Shown piece by piece: positions 61,483-64,000 of a stretch of 64,000 nt of DNA. The translations under genes and the position numbers were made by a program. Positions within the stretch are counted from its first letter, which is position 1. Each line of letters begins with the position of its first letter. Source of the stretch: Thiomonas sp. FB-Cd (GTDB taxonomy: Bacteria > Pseudomonadota > Gammaproteobacteria > Burkholderiales > Burkholderiaceae_C); the NCBI RefSeq assembly GCF_000733775.1, contig NZ_JPOE01000002.1, positions 496,001-560,000 on the forward strand. Reading direction: 5' to 3'. Below the pieces are notes generated by a model, which was not told the origin of the DNA, made no database searches, and saw nothing but the letters and a program-made list of their open reading frames with translations.

Positions 61483-62874
61483 TCAGCATTCGATGATGTT
61501 GACCGCCAATCCTCCTCGCGAGGTCTCCTTGTATTTGCTTTGCATGTCAAAGCCGGTTTCGCGCATGGTCTTGATGACCTTGTCGAGTGATACATAGTGC
61601 CGCCCGTCGCCGCGCAGTGCCATGCGGGCCGCGTTGATGGCCTGCACCGCACCCATGGCGTTGCGCTCAATGCAAGGAATCTGTACTAAACCGCCCACCG
61701 GATCGCAGGTCAGCCCCAAGTGGTGCTCCATGCCGATTTCGGCCGCATTCTCCACCTGCTGCGGGCTGCCGCCGAGGACTGCGCATAGGGCGCCAGCGGC
61801 CATGCTGCAGGCTACACCCACCTCTCCTTGGCAGCCGACCTCTGCGCCGGATATGGAGGCATTTTCCTTGTAAAGCAGACCGATAGCACCTGCTGTAAGC
61901 AGGAAGTCGATCACGCCTTGAGCATCGGCGCTAGGCGTCATGCGGTCGTAATAGTGGAGAACGGCGGGGACAATGCCAGCGGCGCCGTTGGTCGGTGCAG
62001 TGACCACGCGCCCCCCGGCGGCGTTTTCCTCATTCACAGCAAGCGCCCAAAGATTTACCCAGTCAAGTGCGCGCAAGGGGTCAATGGGGCTTGTCGCCGC
62101 CTTGCCTTGCAGTGCGCGGTAAAGCCCTGGGGCGCGCCGTTTGACCGTGAATCCGCCGGGCAGCACACCATCGGTTCGACAGCCGCGTGCGGCGCAGGCT
62201 TGCATCGCATCCCAAATTCGTAACAACCCGCTGTCGATCTCGCTATCGCGTCGCCAATGCCGTTCGTTGATGCGCATGACGTCAGCAATACTGCACCGTA
62301 GGCGCGCTGCTGTGTCGAGCAAAGCGGCGCCGTCGTGAAAGGGCAAGGGAAGCACTGAGGTATCGGGCGCAATGCTGGCATGGCGGGTGTCGTTGGCAAG
62401 GAACTCGTCATTGAGCACGAAACCGCCGCCGACCGAATAATAGATGCGCTCACTGACTGCTCGGCCCGTTGAATCAAAGGCGGAAAATCGCATTCCATTG
62501 GGGTGCAGCGGTAGCGGCTTGCCTCGCTGGAACAAAAGATCGCCTTGCACATTAAAGGTGATTTCGCGCGTGCCGAGCAATACCAGGCGCGCATTCTGGC
62601 GAACTCTCTCGATTTGCGCAGGGATCTGCTCTATGTCGACCGATTCCGGATCCTCGCCCATGAGCCCGAGAATGACAGCTTTGTCGCTGCCATGCCCCTT
62701 ACCTGTGGCGGCCAGCGAGCCATAAAGGCGGCACTGCACGCGCGTCGTGGCGGCAATCAAACCCTGCTGCTGCAAAGACGATGCAAACAGGCGCGCGGCG
62801 CGCATTGGTCCGACTGTGTGCGAACTCGACGGCCCGATGCCGATCTTGAACAGATCGAATACCGAAACGGCCAT
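61483..62874 (-). CDS. sdaA: L-serine ammonia-lyase (L-serine dehydratase), single-chain iron-sulfur type
   Basis: This enzyme deaminates L-serine to pyruvate using a [4Fe-4S] cluster. The 463-residue protein begins [27 protein letters not shown], the classical beta-domain start. The alpha domain has [20 protein letters not shown] and [21 protein letters not shown] with the cluster cysteines, ending [16 protein letters not shown]. Length matches fused-chain SdaA/SdaB. GAGGATC upstream serves as ribosome binding site. It is 58 bases after the threonine aldolase gene in the same direction, so the two may be co-transcribed for amino acid degradation. Confidence 0.96.
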   Translation of the reverse strand: MAVSVFDLFKIGIGPSSSHTVGPMRAARLFASSLQQQGLIAATTRVQCRLYGSLAATGKGHGSDKAVILGLMGEDPESVDIEQIPAQIERVRQNARLVLLGTREITFNVQGDLLFQRGKPLPLHPNGMRFSAFDSTGRAVSERIYYSVGGGFVLNDEFLANDTRHASIAPDTSVLPLPFHDGAALLDTAARLRCSIADVMRINERHWRRDSEIDSGLLRIWDAMQACAARGCRTDGVLPGGFTVKRRAPGLYRALQGKAATSPIDPLRALDWVNLWALAVNEENAAGGRVVTAPTNGAAGIVPAVLHYYDRMTPSADAQGVIDFLLTAGAIGLLYKENASISGAEVGCQGEVGVACSMAAGALCAVLGGSPQQVENAAEIGMEHHLGLTCDPVGGLVQIPCIERNAMGAVQAINAARMALRGDGRHYVSLDKVIKTMRETGFDMQSKYKETSRGGLAVNIIEC

Positions 62875-62932
62875 GTTGGATCCTCGGAGGAAAGGGTGCT
62901 GTCAATCAGGTCTGCTGGTCGCCGGTGCCAGT

Positions 62933-64000
62933 TCAGGCGGCTTGGGCGCAGGCGGCGGCCAGATCCGCGGCGAATGCGTCAACCGTCTCGGGCTGGGTGT
63001 CCCACGCGCACATCAAGCGGCAACCGCCGCCGGCGATGAATTCGTAAAAAGACCAGCCTAGAGCATGCATGCGTGCGATGCTTGATGCGGGCAGTTGGAC
63101 AAACACGGCGTTGGCCTGCGGCGGATGCAGAACATGCACACCTGGCATGGCGTTAATAGCCTGGTAGAGTCGGTGTGCCATGGCGTTGGCGTGGCGAGCA
63201 TTGCGCAACCACGTGTCGTGCTCAAGCATGCCGACCCAGGGCGCGGAGATGAAACGCATTTTGGAGGCGAGTTGGCCAGCCTGTTTGACACGCCAGGCAA
63301 AATCAGCCGAGAGGTCGCGGTCGAAAAAGACGACAGCCTCGCCCACTGGAAGACCGTTCTTGGTTCCTCCAAAACACAGCACATCGACGCCGGCGCGCCA
63401 GGTGATCTCAGACGGGTGGACCTCAAGCGTGGCCACCGCGTTGGCAAAGCGAGCGCCGTCCATATGCAGCTTGAGATGCCGTCGCTTTGCGATGGCAGCA
63501 ATCGCGCGTACCTCCTCCACCGTGTATACCGTACCCAATTCCGTGGCCTGCGTGATGGACACAACCTTCGGTTTGGGGTAGTGAATGTCGTGGCGTTTGG
63601 TCACCAGATATTCCACGGCATCGGGAGTCAATTTGCCCAGACGGGCGGCGCTGCTTTCGCTTTCCGCCACAAGCAATTTGGAGCCGTTGGAGAAGAATTC
63701 AGGTCCGCCGCACTCATCGGTTTCGATGTGCGCCACAGGCGAGCAGATCACGCTGTGGTAGCTCTGGCACAGCGATGCAAGTGCCAGTGAATTAGCCGCA
63801 GTGCCGTTGAACACGTAGTACACATCACAATCGGTCTGGAATAGCTCACGGAGCATGTCGGTGGATTTTTGAGTCCACAGATCGTCGCCGTACGCGGGTT
63901 GGTGGCCACTGGCGTTAGCCTCGAGAAGGCATTGGAGAGCTTCGGGGCAAATGCCGGCGAGGTTGTCGCTGGCGAATTGTTGGCGTGGAGCAGTGCTTGC
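62933..64000 (-). CDS. ltaE: low-specificity L-threonine aldolase, partial (5' end beyond window)
   Basis: This PLP-dependent enzyme cleaves threonine or allo-threonine to glycine and acetaldehyde. The frame is open to the right edge of the window, so the start is outside. Visible parts: FASDNLAGICPEALQCLLEA and GHQPAYGDDLWT near the N-terminus, HIETDECGGPEFFSNGSKLL, HMDGARFANAV and the PLP-binding lysine in FGGTKNGLPVGEAV. The C-terminus LAAACAQAA is at 62933. The ATG at 63856 is an internal methionine, not the true start. Confidence 0.94.
   Translation of the reverse strand, partial: ASTAPRQQFASDNLAGICPEALQCLLEANASGHQPAYGDDLWTQKSTDMLRELFQTDCDVYYVFNGTAANSLALASLCQSYHSVICSPVAHIETDECGGPEFFSNGSKLLVAESESSAARLGKLTPDAVEYLVTKRHDIHYPKPKVVSITQATELGTVYTVEEVRAIAAIAKRRHLKLHMDGARFANAVATLEVHPSEITWRAGVDVLCFGGTKNGLPVGEAVVFFDRDLSADFAWRVKQAGQLASKMRFISAPWVGMLEHDTWLRNARHANAMAHRLYQAINAMPGVHVLHPPQANAVFVQLPASSIARMHALGWSFYEFIAGGGCRLMCAWDTQPETVDAFAADLAAACAQAA

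Overview
The window is about 64 kb of bacterial chromosome. The complete rRNA operon (16S, tRNA-Ile, tRNA-Ala, 23S, 5S), the rimP-nusA-infB-rbfA-truB gene order and overall gene content point to a betaproteobacterium, probably of the order Burkholderiales; a Thiomonas-like genus is possible, but I cannot fix the genus from the sequence alone. No plasmid or phage backbone is seen. The mobile DNA consists of an IS1634-type element, an IS630-type element and a decayed tnpB-like remnant at the left edge.

Layout. 0-2.4 kb: TnpB remnant, a small secreted HNH-like protein, tRNA-Cys and tRNA-Gly. 2.7-9.2 kb: fabI, then a Yej-type peptide ABC transporter operon whose second permease gene is frameshifted. 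9.2-18.7 kb: a possible small RNA or attenuator, then the translation operon rimP-nusA-infB-rbfA-truB, then typA and a DMT-family exporter. 18.7-24.1 kb: the rRNA operon. 24.2-28.5 kb: an aldo/keto reductase, then a beta-ketoacyl synthase (KS1) and an acyl carrier protein, divergent from an RpfG-type REC/HD-GYP response regulator. 28.6-30.5 kb: IS1634-type element. 30.8-36.7 kb: pagP and a MacAB/TolC-type tripartite efflux system. 36.9-44.8 kb: putA and a branched-chain amino acid (or similar) ABC transporter. 45-51.2 kb: Mg2+-type P-ATPase, a DHH phosphoesterase-like protein coupled to a two-domain kinase, and a flavodoxin-fold reductase. 51.3-53.4 kb: a methyltransferase gene split exactly by the IS630 element. 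53.5-55 kb: DUF1810 protein and FMN reductase. 55.1-60.1 kb: rpfF (DSF-type signal synthase), a second ketosynthase (KS2) and, divergently, an RpfC-type hybrid sensor kinase. 60.5-64 kb: a stand-alone Hen1-type RNA methyltransferase domain, sdaA and a partial threonine aldolase.

The most interesting system is a diffusible-signal-factor (DSF) quorum-sensing circuit carried in two separated pieces. Each piece includes a near-identical FabF-like ketosynthase divergent from an Rpf regulator: KS1-ACP facing rpfG at 26-28.5 kb, and KS2-rpfF facing rpfC at 55-60 kb. The ketosynthases (about 70% alike by eye and alignable essentially without gaps), together with a private ACP, suggest that the acyl substrate for the signal synthase is made or tailored by a dedicated mini fatty-acid pathway instead of being taken only from housekeeping fatty-acid synthesis. 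The classical Xanthomonas rpf cluster (rpfB-F-C-H-G) has no KS or ACP, so this arrangement merits experimental attention. RpfC would sense the signal and phosphorylate RpfG through its REC and Hpt domains, and RpfG would then degrade cyclic di-GMP.

Several genes carry one-base lesions (yejE, tRNA-Ala, IS630 transposase, methyltransferase). Some may be real decay and some may be sequencing errors; read-level checking is needed before building on them.
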